This document shows positions 1 to 14,849 of a stretch of 64,000 bases of DNA, one piece after another. The notes below the pieces were generated by a model. It searched no databases. It was given only the letters and a program-made list of their open reading frames with translations, and was not told the origin of the DNA. Positions within the stretch are counted from its first letter, which is position 1, and the number at the start of each line of letters is the position of its first letter. Location: positions 23,578-87,577 of the forward strand of contig CAMDFT010000003.1 in the NCBI GenBank assembly GCA_945897795.1. The letters run 5' to 3'. Made by a program: the position numbers and the translations under genes. The DNA is from Limnohabitans sp. Rim8. Lineage in GTDB: Bacteria > Pseudomonadota > Gammaproteobacteria > Burkholderiales > Burkholderiaceae_C.

Positions 1-1203
1 TGGCCCTGGAGTTGCCGTCGTATCAGCGCAAAGAAAATTGGGGCGCTTCAGAAACTTTCTACCAACTGGTTCGTCACCTGGCTGCTCCCAAATCCGCCGA
101 ACAAAGGGCAGAACCTGCCAAGCCACGGTGCAACATCTTAGGCCCCACCGCCTTGGGATTCAGGCACCGCGATGACTTGGCAGAAATACGCAAGCTGCTG
201 ACCGACATGGGCGTAGAGATCAATGTGGTGGCCCCTTTGACGGCCACGCCTGACGATATCGCGCGCCTGGCCGATGCCGATTTCAATGTGGTTCTCTACC
301 CTGAAATTGCCCAATTGAGCGCGCAGTGGCTGCAACGAACTTTTCAACAGCCCTTCACCAAAACCATTCCGATTGGGCACAACGCAACCTGTGCATTTAT
401 TCGGGAAGTGGCGGAACTTGCCGGGTTCGATCCAGAGGCCACCTTGTCCAAGGCCGTGTCACGAGCCGCTTGGTACAGCCGATCGGTCGATTCCAACTAC
501 TTGACGGGCAAACGGGTTTTTGTGTTTGGCGATGCCACACATGCCGTGGCCGCCGCCAAAGTGGCAGCGCAAGAAATGGGCTTCACGGTGGTGGGCATTG
601 GCACTTACAGCCGAGAGTTTGCAAGGGAAGTGCGTGACGCCGCCAAGATTTACGGTGTGGAACCCTTGATCAGTGACGACTATTTGGAAATAGAAGCACA
701 CATCTCGCAGTTGAATCCTGAGTTGGTGCTGGGTACCCAAATGGAGCGCCACATTGCCAAGCGTTTGGGTGTGCCGTGTGCGGTCATTTCAGCGCCAGTG
801 CATGTGCAAGATTACCCTGCCCGCTACTCACCTCAAATGGGCTTTGAAGGCGCCAGCGTTCTTTTTGACACCTGGGTACACCCCCTGATGATGGGTCTGG
901 AAGAGCATCTGATTGGGATGTTCCGCGGCGACTCTGAGTTCCATGAAGATGCTGCGCCCTCCCACCTGGGTGGTGGCGTTCATGCGCAAAGCCTTCAAGA
1001 CACAACGAAAGCGATGCCCGTGGATCAGGCACAAAAGACCAATGCATCCACCATTTCAGAAAGCATCACCGTATCAGTTTGGGATGCAGGCGCAGAGAAA
1101 GAACTCAAAAAAATTCCATTTTTCGTCCGAGGCAAGGCCAGGCGGAATACCGAGAGATTTGCCACCGAACGGGGCATCTCGGTGATCACGACGGAGACAC
1201 TGT

Positions 1204-5906
<4,703 letters not shown>

Positions 5907-5917
5907 GGCTTTGAACC

Positions 5918-6616
5918 ATGAGTGACATCACTTACGAACAACGCCGCGGCCAAATCGAAAACTACTTCGATCGCACAGCCGCTGCCGCTTGGGAGAAATT
6001 GACCTCCGATGCGCCTGTAGGCCGCATTCGCGCCTCGGTGCGTGCAGGGCGCGACCAAATGCGCTCGACCTTGGTGTCATGGTTAGGTCAAGACCTCAAG
6101 GGCAAACGCATATTGGATGCAGGCTGTGGCACAGGTGCTTTGGCGGTTGAAGCAGCACGCTTGGGTGCTCAGGTGGTGGCCATTGATTTGTCCCCTACTC
6201 TGGTCGACTTGGCGCGGGAAAGAATTCCAGCCGACATCGCGCACTTGGTGGAATTTCACAGCGGTGACATGCTTGACAAAGGATTGGGGCACTTTGACCA
6301 TGTGGTGGCCATGGACTCCATCATTCACTATGACACTGAAGATGCTGTCCATGCACTGGCCCAGTTGGCCGAGCGCACAAGCAAATCGATTGTTTTTACA
6401 TTTGCACCGCGCACGCCCATGTTGGCCTTGATGATCTCTGTGGGTCGCTTGCTTCCAAGGGGCGACCGTGCCCCTTGGCTAGAACCGATGGCTGAGACAC
6501 GCATTGCTGAGTTGATGAAGACGCATCCATCGTTGAACGGCTGGCAATGTGCCCGCGCACACAAAGTGTCGAGCGGCTTTTACAAATCCAAAGCGATGGA
6601 GTGGATCCGCTCATGA
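5918..6616 (+). CDS. bchM: Magnesium protoporphyrin IX O-methyltransferase
   Basis: This SAM-dependent methyltransferase methylates the C13 propionate of Mg-protoporphyrin IX, producing the substrate of the cyclase AcsF encoded downstream. It is 232 aa, matching the family. The SAM-binding glycine motif ILDAGCGTGALAVEAA is near residue 65, followed by the acidic strand end VVAIDLSPTLVD. The C-terminus SSGFYKSKAMEWIR is characteristic of BchM. The start lies 11 bp after bchL, and the stop overlaps the lhaA start as ATGA. Confidence 0.95.
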   Translation: MSDITYEQRRGQIENYFDRTAAAAWEKLTSDAPVGRIRASVRAGRDQMRSTLVSWLGQDLKGKRILDAGCGTGALAVEAARLGAQVVAIDLSPTLVDLARERIPADIAHLVEFHSGDMLDKGLGHFDHVVAMDSIIHYDTEDAVHALAQLAERTSKSIVFTFAPRTPMLALMISVGRLLPRGDRAPWLEPMAETRIAELMKTHPSLNGWQCARAHKVSSGFYKSKAMEWIRS

Positions 6617-8049
6617 GAGCCAAAACGTTTGCCAAGTTTGCCAAGCAAATGCCTGTGAATTGGCTGCCGTTTGCGGACGTGGCCAGCCCAGGCTTGCCGA
6701 TGGCGCGTTTGTTGCGCTTGTCACTGTTCAAGTTCACCATGGGCATCACCACCGCCTTGATGATCGGCACCCTGAACCGGGTCATGATTGTGGAATTGTT
6801 TGTCCCCGCTTGGTTGGTGGCATTGATGTTGGCCCTTCCCCTGCTGGTGGCACCGTTCAGGGCGGTCACGGGCTACCAATCCGATGTCCACATCTCCGCC
6901 TTTGGATGGCGCCGGGTGCCTTACATGTGGGGCGGTACATTGATTCAATTTTTAGGGCTGGCCGTCATGCCCTTTGCCTTGCTGGTTCTGTCGGGTGGCG
7001 GGCAAGTTCCTGTGCCTGACTGGGTGGGTCAAGGCGCTGCTGCCATCGCATTCTTGATGGTGGGTGCAGGTTTGCAAACATCGCAAACCGCAGGTCTGGC
7101 CTTGGCCACCGATCAAGCCAGTGAAGAGACCCGGCCACGGGTCGTGGCCCTGATGTACACCATGCTCTTGGTCGGCGCCGTCTTTGGCAGTTTGGCGTAC
7201 AGCTTTTTACTCGCCACCTTCACACCCGAAATTTTGGTTCAAGTCGTGCAAGGTACGGCGCTGGTGGTGTTGCTGCTCAACGGTATTGCGCTTTGGAAGC
7301 AAGAACCTCGCAATCACGAGCGTGTCAAGGCGATGAAAACCGAAATTCGCCGCCCATTCAAAGAGGTTTGGGCAGAATTTATTGCTTTACCCAACGCGAG
7401 GCGCTTCTTATGGGCCACGGCTTTGGGCACCATGGGATTCAACATGCAGGACATTGTTCTGGAGCCCTATGGCGGTGAAATTCTGAAATTGAGTGTGGGT
7501 GCGACCAGTGCACTGACAGCGATGTTGTCTGCGGGTGGCTTGTTGGGCTTTTATGTGGCTGGCCGCCAATTGGCCAAAGGCATAGACCCGATGCGGCTGG
7601 CAGCCTATGGCGCATTGGCAGGCTTGCCTGCATTTGCAGCCGTGATTTTTTCAGCGCCCCTGGATGCGGGTTGGCTGTTCAAGTTTGGCGCCATGGGCAT
7701 TGGCTTTGGTGGTGGCTTGTTTGCGGTCGGTACTTTGTTCACGGCCATGCGCATTGAGTCCAATTTCATAGGCTTGGCCTTGGGTGCTTGGGGGGCTGTG
7801 CAAGCGGCAGCCGCTGGCCTGTCCATGTTCTTTGGCGGTGCATTGCGAGACATCGTGAACACATTGGCCTCGCAAGGCGCTTTGGGCGAAGGTTTGACGG
7901 ACCCCTCGGTGGGGTACAGCATGGTCTACCACGTTGAAATGCTTTTGTTGTTTCTCACCCTGATTGCTGTGGGGCCCCTGGTCAAACGCAGCAGCTCTTT
8001 TTCAATCGCTGTTCCCTCAACCCTCGGCTTGACCGAGTCACGCATTTAA
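6613..8049 (+). CDS. lhaA: PucC/LhaA-family light-harvesting assembly transporter-like protein
   Basis: This is a polytopic inner-membrane protein of the bacteriochlorophyll-delivery (PucC) branch of the major facilitator superfamily, thought to help assemble LH1. From the ATG at 6613 it is 478 aa with about twelve hydrophobic segments. The loop GYQSDVHISAFGWRRVPYMW is typical of the family. The ORF track starts 22 codons earlier inside bchM, but the ATG that overlaps the bchM stop (ATGA) is the better start. Its place between bchM and puhA is the standard site of lhaA rather than of pucC, and no LH2 genes are in the window. Confidence 0.9.
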   Translation: MRAKTFAKFAKQMPVNWLPFADVASPGLPMARLLRLSLFKFTMGITTALMIGTLNRVMIVELFVPAWLVALMLALPLLVAPFRAVTGYQSDVHISAFGWRRVPYMWGGTLIQFLGLAVMPFALLVLSGGGQVPVPDWVGQGAAAIAFLMVGAGLQTSQTAGLALATDQASEETRPRVVALMYTMLLVGAVFGSLAYSFLLATFTPEILVQVVQGTALVVLLLNGIALWKQEPRNHERVKAMKTEIRRPFKEVWAEFIALPNARRFLWATALGTMGFNMQDIVLEPYGGEILKLSVGATSALTAMLSAGGLLGFYVAGRQLAKGIDPMRLAAYGALAGLPAFAAVIFSAPLDAGWLFKFGAMGIGFGGGLFAVGTLFTAMRIESNFIGLALGAWGAVQAAAAGLSMFFGGALRDIVNTLASQGALGEGLTDPSVGYSMVYHVEMLLLFLTLIAVGPLVKRSSSFSIAVPSTLGLTESRI

Positions 8050-8070
8050 TTGTTCAAAGGAGAAGACGTT

Positions 8071-8832
8071 ATGCAAACAGTTGGCAACATCACTGGTTAT
8101 ATCGATTTAGCCCAAATACTGCTTTATGTATTTTGGCTATTTTTTGCTGGCCTGATTTGGTACTTGGTCACCGAAAACCACCGCGAAGGCTATCCCATGG
8201 AGTCCAGCAGCAGCGGACGCGCTGTGGTCAAGGGCTTCCCCATTCCAGCCCCCAAAACTTTCTTGCTCGAAGGTGGCAAAACTGTCACGGTGCCTGACCT
8301 CACACGCAAAGAGCCGGCTTACAACGCCGTGGCAACCAGTCGCAGTTCTGGCTCCACCATTGAGCCCAAAGGGAACGCCATGACCGCAGCCGTCGGCCCA
8401 GGCGCTTACACGATGCGCGAGGATGTCCCCGAGCGGACATCCCATGGCGTGCCTCTGATTCAACCTTTGCGGATCGCCAGCGATTACACCGTCGCACCCC
8501 AAGACGTCGATCCACGCGGCCTGCCCGTCATGGCTGGCGATGGCAAACAAGGCGGCACGGTCAAGGACATTTGGATAGATTCTGCTGAAATGATGTTCCG
8601 ATATTTAGAAGTGGAAATCGCGGGTGGTCGTACTGTTTTGCTGCCCATCACGTTTTCCCTAATTCGCAGAAACCAAGTAGAAGTGCATGCTGTCTATGCT
8701 CGCCATTTCGCTGATGTGCCTGCCCTGAAAAATCCAGATCAGGTCACAAAATTGGAAGAAGAAAAAATCAGTGCTTACTACGGGGCCGGAACTTTGTATG
8801 CCGATGCCAAACGCAGTGAGCCGCTGATCTAA
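8071..8832 (+). CDS. puhA: Photosynthetic reaction centre H subunit
   Basis: The H subunit has one membrane helix and caps the L/M core of the type II reaction centre on the cytoplasmic side, where it supports proton transfer to QB. From the ATG at 8071 it is 253 aa. A single N-terminal transmembrane helix (residues ~12-33, LAQILLYVFWLFFAGLIWYL) is followed by a soluble PRC-barrel domain; VDPRGLPVMAGDGKQGGTVK is a typical block. The track start (TTG at 8050) is rejected because AAAGGAG precedes the ATG at 8071 at good spacing. PuhB and PuhC follow. Confidence 0.96.
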   Translation: MQTVGNITGYIDLAQILLYVFWLFFAGLIWYLVTENHREGYPMESSSSGRAVVKGFPIPAPKTFLLEGGKTVTVPDLTRKEPAYNAVATSRSSGSTIEPKGNAMTAAVGPGAYTMREDVPERTSHGVPLIQPLRIASDYTVAPQDVDPRGLPVMAGDGKQGGTVKDIWIDSAEMMFRYLEVEIAGGRTVLLPITFSLIRRNQVEVHAVYARHFADVPALKNPDQVTKLEEEKISAYYGAGTLYADAKRSEPLI

Positions 8833-8878
8833 GGCTTCGCGGCCATGCGTGTTGAATGAACAGCTGAAGAGGAATCAA

Positions 8879-9550
8879 ATGCCCATCGAAAACCTTGGTC
8901 ATGAATACGAGTTTGAACCGCAGTACGGCCTGCCTGAAAGGTTGCCTTCTGATGAGTTCATAGTTTGGCAAGGCTCACCCGAAGTCGCAGCACTGGCCTC
9001 TTCGGCCTTTCACATCAAAAAGCTGGTCATCTATTTTGCGGTGCTCATTGTGGCCTGCGCATGGCCGGCTTTGGAAGAAGGTGCTGGTGTCATGGCGGTG
9101 CTGCTGTCCATCAAATGGATGACGCCACTGGCCCTCGTTGGCCTGGGTTCCGTGTGGATGATGGCTTACATGACTTCTCGCACGACGGTTTACACCTTGA
9201 CAAACAAGCGGGTGGTCATGCGTTTGGGCATCGTGTTCACCGTGTCGTTCAACTTCCCGTTGAAACAAGTGGCATCAGCGGATATTCGGACGCTGCAGAA
9301 CGGCTTTGGGGACATCACTTTGGCGTTGAAAGGTTCAGATCGCATTGCATGGATTCATTTATGGCCCAGTGTGAGGCCCTGGAAAATTAACAAACCAGAG
9401 CCCACCCTGCGCGCCATACCCCATGTTCAAGAGGTTTCCGCCAAATTGCGCGATGCATGGTCACAAAATACAGGTTTGCCTGCCCATGCGACTGCTTCCG
9501 TCTCGAGTGGAAAATCCAATTCAAATGAACTTCAAGTGAGTCTGACATGA
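8879..9550 (+). CDS. puhB: Photosynthetic complex assembly protein PuhB
   Basis: PuhB is a membrane protein required for efficient assembly of the reaction centre. From the ATG at 8879 (AGAGGAAT upstream) it is 223 aa. It starts with a soluble stretch containing GLPERLPSDEFIVWQGSP, followed by hydrophobic helices around residues 40-90 and a PH-like (YdbS/bPH2) segment with TVYTLTNKRVVMRLGIVF. The stop overlaps the puhC start as ATGA. The GTG at 8849 in the ORF track is less likely because it lacks a ribosome-binding site. Confidence 0.9.
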   Translation: MPIENLGHEYEFEPQYGLPERLPSDEFIVWQGSPEVAALASSAFHIKKLVIYFAVLIVACAWPALEEGAGVMAVLLSIKWMTPLALVGLGSVWMMAYMTSRTTVYTLTNKRVVMRLGIVFTVSFNFPLKQVASADIRTLQNGFGDITLALKGSDRIAWIHLWPSVRPWKINKPEPTLRAIPHVQEVSAKLRDAWSQNTGLPAHATASVSSGKSNSNELQVSLT

Positions 9551-10017
9551 GCGGATTGCAAGCATCAACCTTGACACGCAAAGCCACACCAGATCACTTC
9601 CCTCAGTGGGTTTTGTATTGCGCGGCGGGCATCATCGCGTTCTCGCTCATTTCTGTCGGCCTCGTTCGCATCACCGGCAACGGTCCAGACCAAAAAGCCG
9701 CAACCCCTACTGTCCAACGATCACTGGTTTTTCAGGATCACCATGACGGCGGTGTCCGTGTGGTGGACGGTTTGACTGGAAAAACCTTGACGGTTTTGCA
9801 CGGCGAGCAAGGCTTTGTGCGCGGCACTCTGCGTGCCTTGACGCGAGAGCGGTACTCAAGGGGCATTGGTTCTGAGTTGCCATTTGAATTGATTGCTCGC
9901 GTGGATGGCCGCGTCACTTTGTTTGACCCGAGCACTGGACAACGGGTGGACTTGGAGTCATTTGGGCCGACCAATACGGGTGAATTCGCACGGTTCTTAG
10001 CCATGCAGCCTGAATAA
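9547..10017 (+). CDS. puhC: Photosynthetic complex assembly protein PuhC
   Basis: PuhC is a membrane-anchored periplasmic protein that assists RC-LH1 assembly. It is 156 aa, with a single N-terminal membrane anchor ([20 protein letters not shown], residues ~21-40) and a periplasmic domain containing [15 protein letters not shown] and [20 protein letters not shown], which are characteristic of the family. Translation is coupled to puhB by an ATGA overlap. The small size and position after puhB make the call firm. Confidence 0.9.
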   Translation: MSGLQASTLTRKATPDHFPQWVLYCAAGIIAFSLISVGLVRITGNGPDQKAATPTVQRSLVFQDHHDGGVRVVDGLTGKTLTVLHGEQGFVRGTLRALTRERYSRGIGSELPFELIARVDGRVTLFDPSTGQRVDLESFGPTNTGEFARFLAMQPE

Positions 10018-10058
10018 AGACGCAACAGCTTTGTTTTAAGAAACTGGAATCTTCGTTT

Positions 10059-11135
10059 ATGCAAACCACCTCAACCATTGACAGCGCTGAAAAAGCCTCC
10101 CAAAAAGCCGTTGAGAGCACGATGCTCAGCCCACGCTTTTATACGACAGACTTTGCTGCCATGGACAAACTGGACGTGTCCCCCATGCGAGCGGAGTGGG
10201 ACAAAATGATGGCGGAATACGAGGGTGACAACAACCACGATCACTTTCAGCGTGATGAAGAGTTTGCCAAAGAAGTTGCCGAAAGATTCTCTCAAGTCAG
10301 TCCTGAGATGCGCCAAGAGTTTTTAGACTTTTTGATTTCATCACTCACTTCCGAGTTTTCGGGTTGCATTCTGTACAACGAAATTTTCAAAAATGTAGAG
10401 AACCCCGATATCAAACAGTTGATGCGTTACATGGCGCGAGATGAGTCTCGCCATGCCAGTTTCATCAACCAGTCTTTGAAGGACTTTGGCTTGGGTATCG
10501 ACTTGGGTAATTTGAAACGCACCAAGGCTTACACCTACTTCAAGCCCAAGTACATTTTTTACGCAACCTATTTGTCCGAGAAAATTGGCTACGCCCGTTA
10601 CATCACCATTTACCGTCAATTGGAAAAGAATCCAGACAAACGCTTCCACCCCATTTTCAGGTGGTTTGAGCGCTGGTGCAACGACGAGTTCCGCCATGGC
10701 GAATCTTTTGCCTTGATCATGCGCGCCAATCCGCATTTGCTGCAGGGCGGCAACGTGTATTGGATCCGCTTTTTCTTGGTGGCTGTTTATGCCACGATGT
10801 ACGTTCGTGATCACGCCCGCCCTATGCTTCACCAAGAGATGGGTTTGGAGTCGGGCACCTACGATTACGAAGTGTTCCGCATCACCAATGAAATCACCAA
10901 GCAAGTCTTTCCTGTCAGCTTGGACATCGACAACCCAGTCTTCAGGGATTGCTTATCCCAGTTGTTCCATGTGCAAACCCAAATGGATGCGGCCAAAGCC
11001 AAGGGTGGTTTGATGGGGAACCTACAGCGAGCGCGTTGGGCCATTTCGGGCGGTTTCACCTTCCTTCGCTTGTACTTTTTGCCGGTCAAACACCATGCGC
11101 TGCCCGCAGATGTTCGCATGGTGCCGGCCTGGTGA
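10059..11135 (+). CDS. acsF: Magnesium-protoporphyrin IX monomethyl ester aerobic oxidative cyclase
   Basis: AcsF is the O2-dependent diiron enzyme that closes the isocyclic ring E, giving 3,8-divinyl protochlorophyllide. It is 358 aa, as usual. The carboxylate/histidine ligand motifs of the diiron site are visible in [10 protein letters not shown] and [13 protein letters not shown], with LYNEIFKN upstream. No anaerobic cyclase (bchE) is present in the window, which agrees with an aerobic phototroph. It sits between puhC and puhE, the usual place. The spacer from puhC is 41 bp and no strong Shine-Dalgarno sequence is evident. Confidence 0.96.
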   Translation: MQTTSTIDSAEKASQKAVESTMLSPRFYTTDFAAMDKLDVSPMRAEWDKMMAEYEGDNNHDHFQRDEEFAKEVAERFSQVSPEMRQEFLDFLISSLTSEFSGCILYNEIFKNVENPDIKQLMRYMARDESRHASFINQSLKDFGLGIDLGNLKRTKAYTYFKPKYIFYATYLSEKIGYARYITIYRQLEKNPDKRFHPIFRWFERWCNDEFRHGESFALIMRANPHLLQGGNVYWIRFFLVAVYATMYVRDHARPMLHQEMGLESGTYDYEVFRITNEITKQVFPVSLDIDNPVFRDCLSQLFHVQTQMDAAKAKGGLMGNLQRARWAISGGFTFLRLYFLPVKHHALPADVRMVPAW

Positions 11136-11166
11136 TTTTGCAATCTACTGAATCTGAAAGCCAAGG

Positions 11167-11970
11167 ATGACCGACACCTTGATGGCATTGGGATTTGCGA
11201 TTTTTATCTGGTGGTTCAGCACGGGCATTGTGATTCTTTTAAATCGCATGTCACGCACTGCAATCACCTTAAGCTTGGTCATCTCTTCTGCTCTTGGCAT
11301 TGGCGCTTTGGTGGGTTTGTCCCACACAGCTCAGCAAACGGGTGTCACGGGCGCCTATTGCGCTTTCACCTGTGCCTTGCTGGCTTGGGGTTGGAACGAG
11401 TTGAGTTTTCTTACGGGTTGGATCACCGGTCCTCAAAAAACAGCCCTCTTAAAAAGTACAACAGGTTGGCCGCGATTTACGGCCTCCTTCAATGCCGTGG
11501 TTTGGCACGAATTGGCCATCCTCATCGTTGGCTTGGCCATTGTGGTCATCACCTGGGATGCGCCCAACCAAGTGGGAACAGGCACTTATTTGGTTTTGTG
11601 GACCATGCGCACCAGTGCCAAGCTGAACCTGTTTTTTGGTGTGCGCAACCTGAGTGAAGAATTCTTGCCTGTGCACTTGGCGTATTTGGAAAGTTTCTTC
11701 AAGCGCCGCCGCATGAACGCGTTTTTCCCCTTCGCAGTGGTCTCAGCCAGCGCCTGTTTGTGGTGGTTGGTTGACTTTGCAAATCAGCCCATGACCACAC
11801 CTGCGCAAGTGGTGGGCTCGGTTTTGGTGGGCACCATGTTGGCATTGGCCATTCTCGAACACCTGATGCTGGTGCTGCCACTGGACACCACGGCATTGTG
11901 GCGCTGGGCCATTCGCAAGCAGAACACAGAAACCCCTGCGCCCTACGCGGCGCATGTGCCGCCGGTTTAG
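11167..11970 (+). CDS. puhE: Photosynthetic complex assembly protein PuhE
   Basis: This is a polytopic membrane protein of the PuhE family, found after acsF in most purple-bacterial clusters and implicated in RC/bacteriochlorophyll assembly, although its biochemical role is unresolved. It is 267 aa with about seven hydrophobic helices. Typical family blocks are WGWNELSFLTGWITGP and FFGVRNLSEEFLPVHLAYL. The start ATG follows AAGCCAAGG. The 3' end reaches the region where the crtI ORF opens. Confidence 0.9.
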   Translation: MTDTLMALGFAIFIWWFSTGIVILLNRMSRTAITLSLVISSALGIGALVGLSHTAQQTGVTGAYCAFTCALLAWGWNELSFLTGWITGPQKTALLKSTTGWPRFTASFNAVVWHELAILIVGLAIVVITWDAPNQVGTGTYLVLWTMRTSAKLNLFFGVRNLSEEFLPVHLAYLESFFKRRRMNAFFPFAVVSASACLWWLVDFANQPMTTPAQVVGSVLVGTMLALAILEHLMLVLPLDTTALWRWAIRKQNTETPAPYAAHVPPV

Positions 11971-11989
11971 CCTGCCCACTTGGACTCAC

Positions 11990-13573
11990 ATGACAAATCT
12001 CTTCAAATCCATCCATTCCGACGCGGGCTCAGAGGGCGGTGGTGGTCTTCAAAACCATCCCACCGGCTCAGCGTCAAATTTGGGAGATCGTCGACCGACG
12101 GCCATTGTGATTGGCACCGGTTTCGGTGGCTTGGCTGCCGCCATCCGTTTGAGCGTCAAAGGTTATCGCGTTCAAATGCTGGAAAAACTCGATGCACCGG
12201 GTGGCCGTGCGTATGTGCACAAGCAAGATGGTTTCACCTTTGACGCAGGCCCCACCATCATCACCTTGCCGCACCTGATTGCCGAGCTGTTCACGCTGTG
12301 TGGTCGAGAGATGAAAGACCACGTCGATCTGCGCTTGATGTCGCCCTTCTACCGCATCCGTTTTGACGATGGCACGCACTTTGACTACAGCAACAACGAT
12401 GTGCAGATGCTGGCGCAAATTGCCAAGTTCAGCCCCGAAGATGTGCAAGGGTTTAAAAACCTGATGGTGGCTTCTGAGAAGTGTTTCCAGCTGGGTTTTG
12501 TCGAGCTGGGCATGGTGCCCTTTGAAACCATTGGCGATGTGATCAAGGCCATGCCCAATTTGGCTCGCATGCAAGCTTGGCGCTCCATTTACAGCTTGGT
12601 GGCCCAGCACATCAAGCACCCCAAATTGCGCATCGTCATGAGCTTTCACCCCTTGCTCATTGGCGGCAATCCTTATTCAGTCACTTGCGTCTATTCCCTC
12701 ATCCATTCATTAGAGCGCCGCTGGGGCGTTCACTCTGCCATGGGCGGCACCGGCGCCATTGTCAAAGAACTGGTGAAGCTGCTCGATGAACGCCAAGTGC
12801 CCATTCGCTACAACGCGCCCGTCACACGCATCCGTGTTGAGGACGGCCGAGCCAAAGGCGTCGAGTTGGCCAATGGCGAATATTTGCCTGCCGACATTGT
12901 GGTGAGCAATGGCGATGCCTCTTGGACTTACCGTCACCTCATCGAACCACAGCACCGCAAACATTGGACCGACAAACGGATTGCCAAAGGCAAGTATTCG
13001 TCAGGCTTGTTCGTTTGGTATTTCGGCACGGATCGAAAGTACGAAGATGTGCCCCACCACATGATGGTCTTGGGCCCTCGCTACAAAGGCTTGCTGCAAG
13101 ATATTTTCAAAAACCACAAGCTGTCCAAAGATTTCAGTTTGTATTTGTACCGTCCAACGGCCACCGACCCTTCTTTGGCGCCTGAGGGCTGCGACAGTTT
13201 TTATGCACTATCGGTGGTCCCCAACTTGAGCAGTGAGACCGATTGGCCTGCCATCACTGAGCAGTACCGCGATGCCATTGCCACCGTGCTGCAAGAAAGT
13301 GTGTTGCCCGATCTGAAGCAGCACGTGGTGTCGTCCAAGGTCACTACGCCGCAAGATTTCCAAGACCGTTTGTGGTCCTACAAAGGGGCAGGTTTTGGTC
13401 TGGAGCCCATCTTGGTTCAAAGTGCATGGTTTCGGCCGCACAACAGATGCCAAGATGTTGAAGGTTTATTCATGGTGGGTGCCAGCAGCCAGCCCGGTGC
13501 AGGCGTGCCCAGTGTCTTGATGTCCGCAAAAATGCTTGAACAGGTGGTCCCCGATGTCAAATCATTTGTCTGA
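11990..13573 (+). CDS. crtI: Phytoene desaturase
   Basis: CrtI is an FAD-dependent desaturase that converts phytoene to neurosporene and/or lycopene; product specificity cannot be read from sequence. From the ATG at 11990 it is about 527 aa. The FAD Rossmann motif AIVIGTGFGGLAAAIRL follows a low-complexity N-terminus of some 35 residues (GSEGGGG). The C-terminal FAD/carotenoid motif FMVGASSQPGAGVPSVLMSA is present. The ORF track opens at 11954 inside puhE; the ATG after the puhE stop is preferred, though neither has a strong ribosome-binding site. The end overlaps crtB. Confidence 0.95.
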   Translation: MTNLFKSIHSDAGSEGGGGLQNHPTGSASNLGDRRPTAIVIGTGFGGLAAAIRLSVKGYRVQMLEKLDAPGGRAYVHKQDGFTFDAGPTIITLPHLIAELFTLCGREMKDHVDLRLMSPFYRIRFDDGTHFDYSNNDVQMLAQIAKFSPEDVQGFKNLMVASEKCFQLGFVELGMVPFETIGDVIKAMPNLARMQAWRSIYSLVAQHIKHPKLRIVMSFHPLLIGGNPYSVTCVYSLIHSLERRWGVHSAMGGTGAIVKELVKLLDERQVPIRYNAPVTRIRVEDGRAKGVELANGEYLPADIVVSNGDASWTYRHLIEPQHRKHWTDKRIAKGKYSSGLFVWYFGTDRKYEDVPHHMMVLGPRYKGLLQDIFKNHKLSKDFSLYLYRPTATDPSLAPEGCDSFYALSVVPNLSSETDWPAITEQYRDAIATVLQESVLPDLKQHVVSSKVTTPQDFQDRLWSYKGAGFGLEPILVQSAWFRPHNRCQDVEGLFMVGASSQPGAGVPSVLMSAKMLEQVVPDVKSFV

Positions 13574-14633
13574 TGCAAGTTTGAAATCAGCGCCGGTGTC
13601 TTTGCCTTATGACCTAGAGGCTTGCACAGAACTGATGCGCGGTGGGTCTAAATCTTTTTTTGCAGCTTCCAGGTTGCTGCCAGCCCGTTTGCGGCCACCC
13701 GCGATTGCGCTTTACGCATTTTGCCGCTTGGCCGACGACGCAATTGACGATGGCGATGACCCGGTTTTGGCCATGGCCGATTTGAAGTCGCGCTTAGCGG
13801 CCATCTATGCTGGACGTCCTGGAGCAGAAGACGCCGACCGCGCTTTGACGGTGGTGGTTCATCGCTACGGTATTCCTTGTGGCTTGCTGGAGGCTTTGTT
13901 GGATGGTTTCTTGTGGGACTCTCAAGGTCGCCGTTACGAAACTCTGGCCGATGTGGAAGCCTATGGCGCCAGAGTTGCGGGCACTGTCGGTGCCATGATG
14001 TCCATCATCATGGGGGCGAGCACAGACACGGCCATTGCACGCGCCAGTGAGCTGGGCGTGGCCATGCAATTGACCAACATTGCCAGAGACATCGGCGACG
14101 ATGCACGCATGGGGCGCTTGTACATTCCGCGAGCATGGTTCCGTGAAATTGGCATGGACGCCGACGCTTGGTTGGCCAACCCTGTTTTCGATTCACGCAT
14201 TGCAGGTTTCACGCAGCGCTTGCTGTTGCGTGCGGACGCCCTTTACCGCAGAGGCGAGTTTGGTTTGGCTGAATTGCCCTGGGATTGCCGCCCGGCCATA
14301 CAGGCCGCTCGTTTGGTCTATGCCGAAATTGGCAAACAATTGGAACGCGAAGGCCTCAACTCTGTGAACCACCGCACGGTGGTTTCAACTGCGCGCAAAC
14401 TGGCCTTGATTGCCAAAGCAACCGCCGTGGCAGTCAAGGCACCTGTGTTGCCCGATGTCCCTTTGAGTCCCGTACCCGCCATCCATTATTTGGTGGACAT
14501 CGTGAGCTGCGAGCGGCATTCACTGTCCATCCAAAAACCTTGGACCGTGCCTTCTCGAAGCTTCGATCAACGCGTGGCGTGGATGTTGGACTTGTTCGGC
14601 CGCTTGGAGCAACGTGAAAGAGCGGAGCGCTGA
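13554..14633 (+). CDS. crtB: Phytoene synthase
   Basis: CrtB condenses two geranylgeranyl diphosphates (made by CrtE) into phytoene. From the ATG at 13554 it is 359 aa. Both Mg-diphosphate motifs are visible: the first aspartate-rich site in FCRLADDAIDDGDD and the second in QLTNIARDIGDDARMGRLYI. The start lies within the last codons of crtI (20-bp overlap), giving translational coupling. A TTG at 13536 in the ORF track is less likely. Confidence 0.95.
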   Translation: MSNHLSDASLKSAPVSLPYDLEACTELMRGGSKSFFAASRLLPARLRPPAIALYAFCRLADDAIDDGDDPVLAMADLKSRLAAIYAGRPGAEDADRALTVVVHRYGIPCGLLEALLDGFLWDSQGRRYETLADVEAYGARVAGTVGAMMSIIMGASTDTAIARASELGVAMQLTNIARDIGDDARMGRLYIPRAWFREIGMDADAWLANPVFDSRIAGFTQRLLLRADALYRRGEFGLAELPWDCRPAIQAARLVYAEIGKQLEREGLNSVNHRTVVSTARKLALIAKATAVAVKAPVLPDVPLSPVPAIHYLVDIVSCERHSLSIQKPWTVPSRSFDQRVAWMLDLFGRLEQRERAER

Positions 14634-14639
14634 ACGGTC

Positions 14640-14849
14640 GTGTCACTGAAAGTCATTGAAGTCTTGGTGCTGCTGATCGCTGGCTTTTTGTTTTTCGCCT
14701 GGCAATGGCGCGATTTGAAAAAAGCCCGAGAAATCACGCGCCAGCAAAACGGAAAACAGGCTCGTTCAGAGCCCTCCTCCGCTACAAACAAGTCCGCTCA
14801 ACCGAGCACAGAACCTCCGGGCACTGAGAAAGGGTCAGATGGGGGTTAA
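14640..14849 (+). CDS. Small single-pass membrane protein, unknown function
   Basis: This 69-aa ORF starts at a GTG just after crtB and overlaps the start of the DUF2269 gene. It has one N-terminal hydrophobic helix (VLVLLIAGFLFFAWQW), a basic stretch (RDLKKAREITRQQ) and a polar Ser/Pro/Gly-rich tail. I do not recognise a family. The tight packing (6 bp after crtB, 11-bp overlap with the next gene) argues that it is a real co-translated gene. A role in pigment or membrane assembly is only suggested by its place. Confidence 0.6.
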   Translation: MSLKVIEVLVLLIAGFLFFAWQWRDLKKAREITRQQNGKQARSEPSSATNKSAQPSTEPPGTEKGSDGG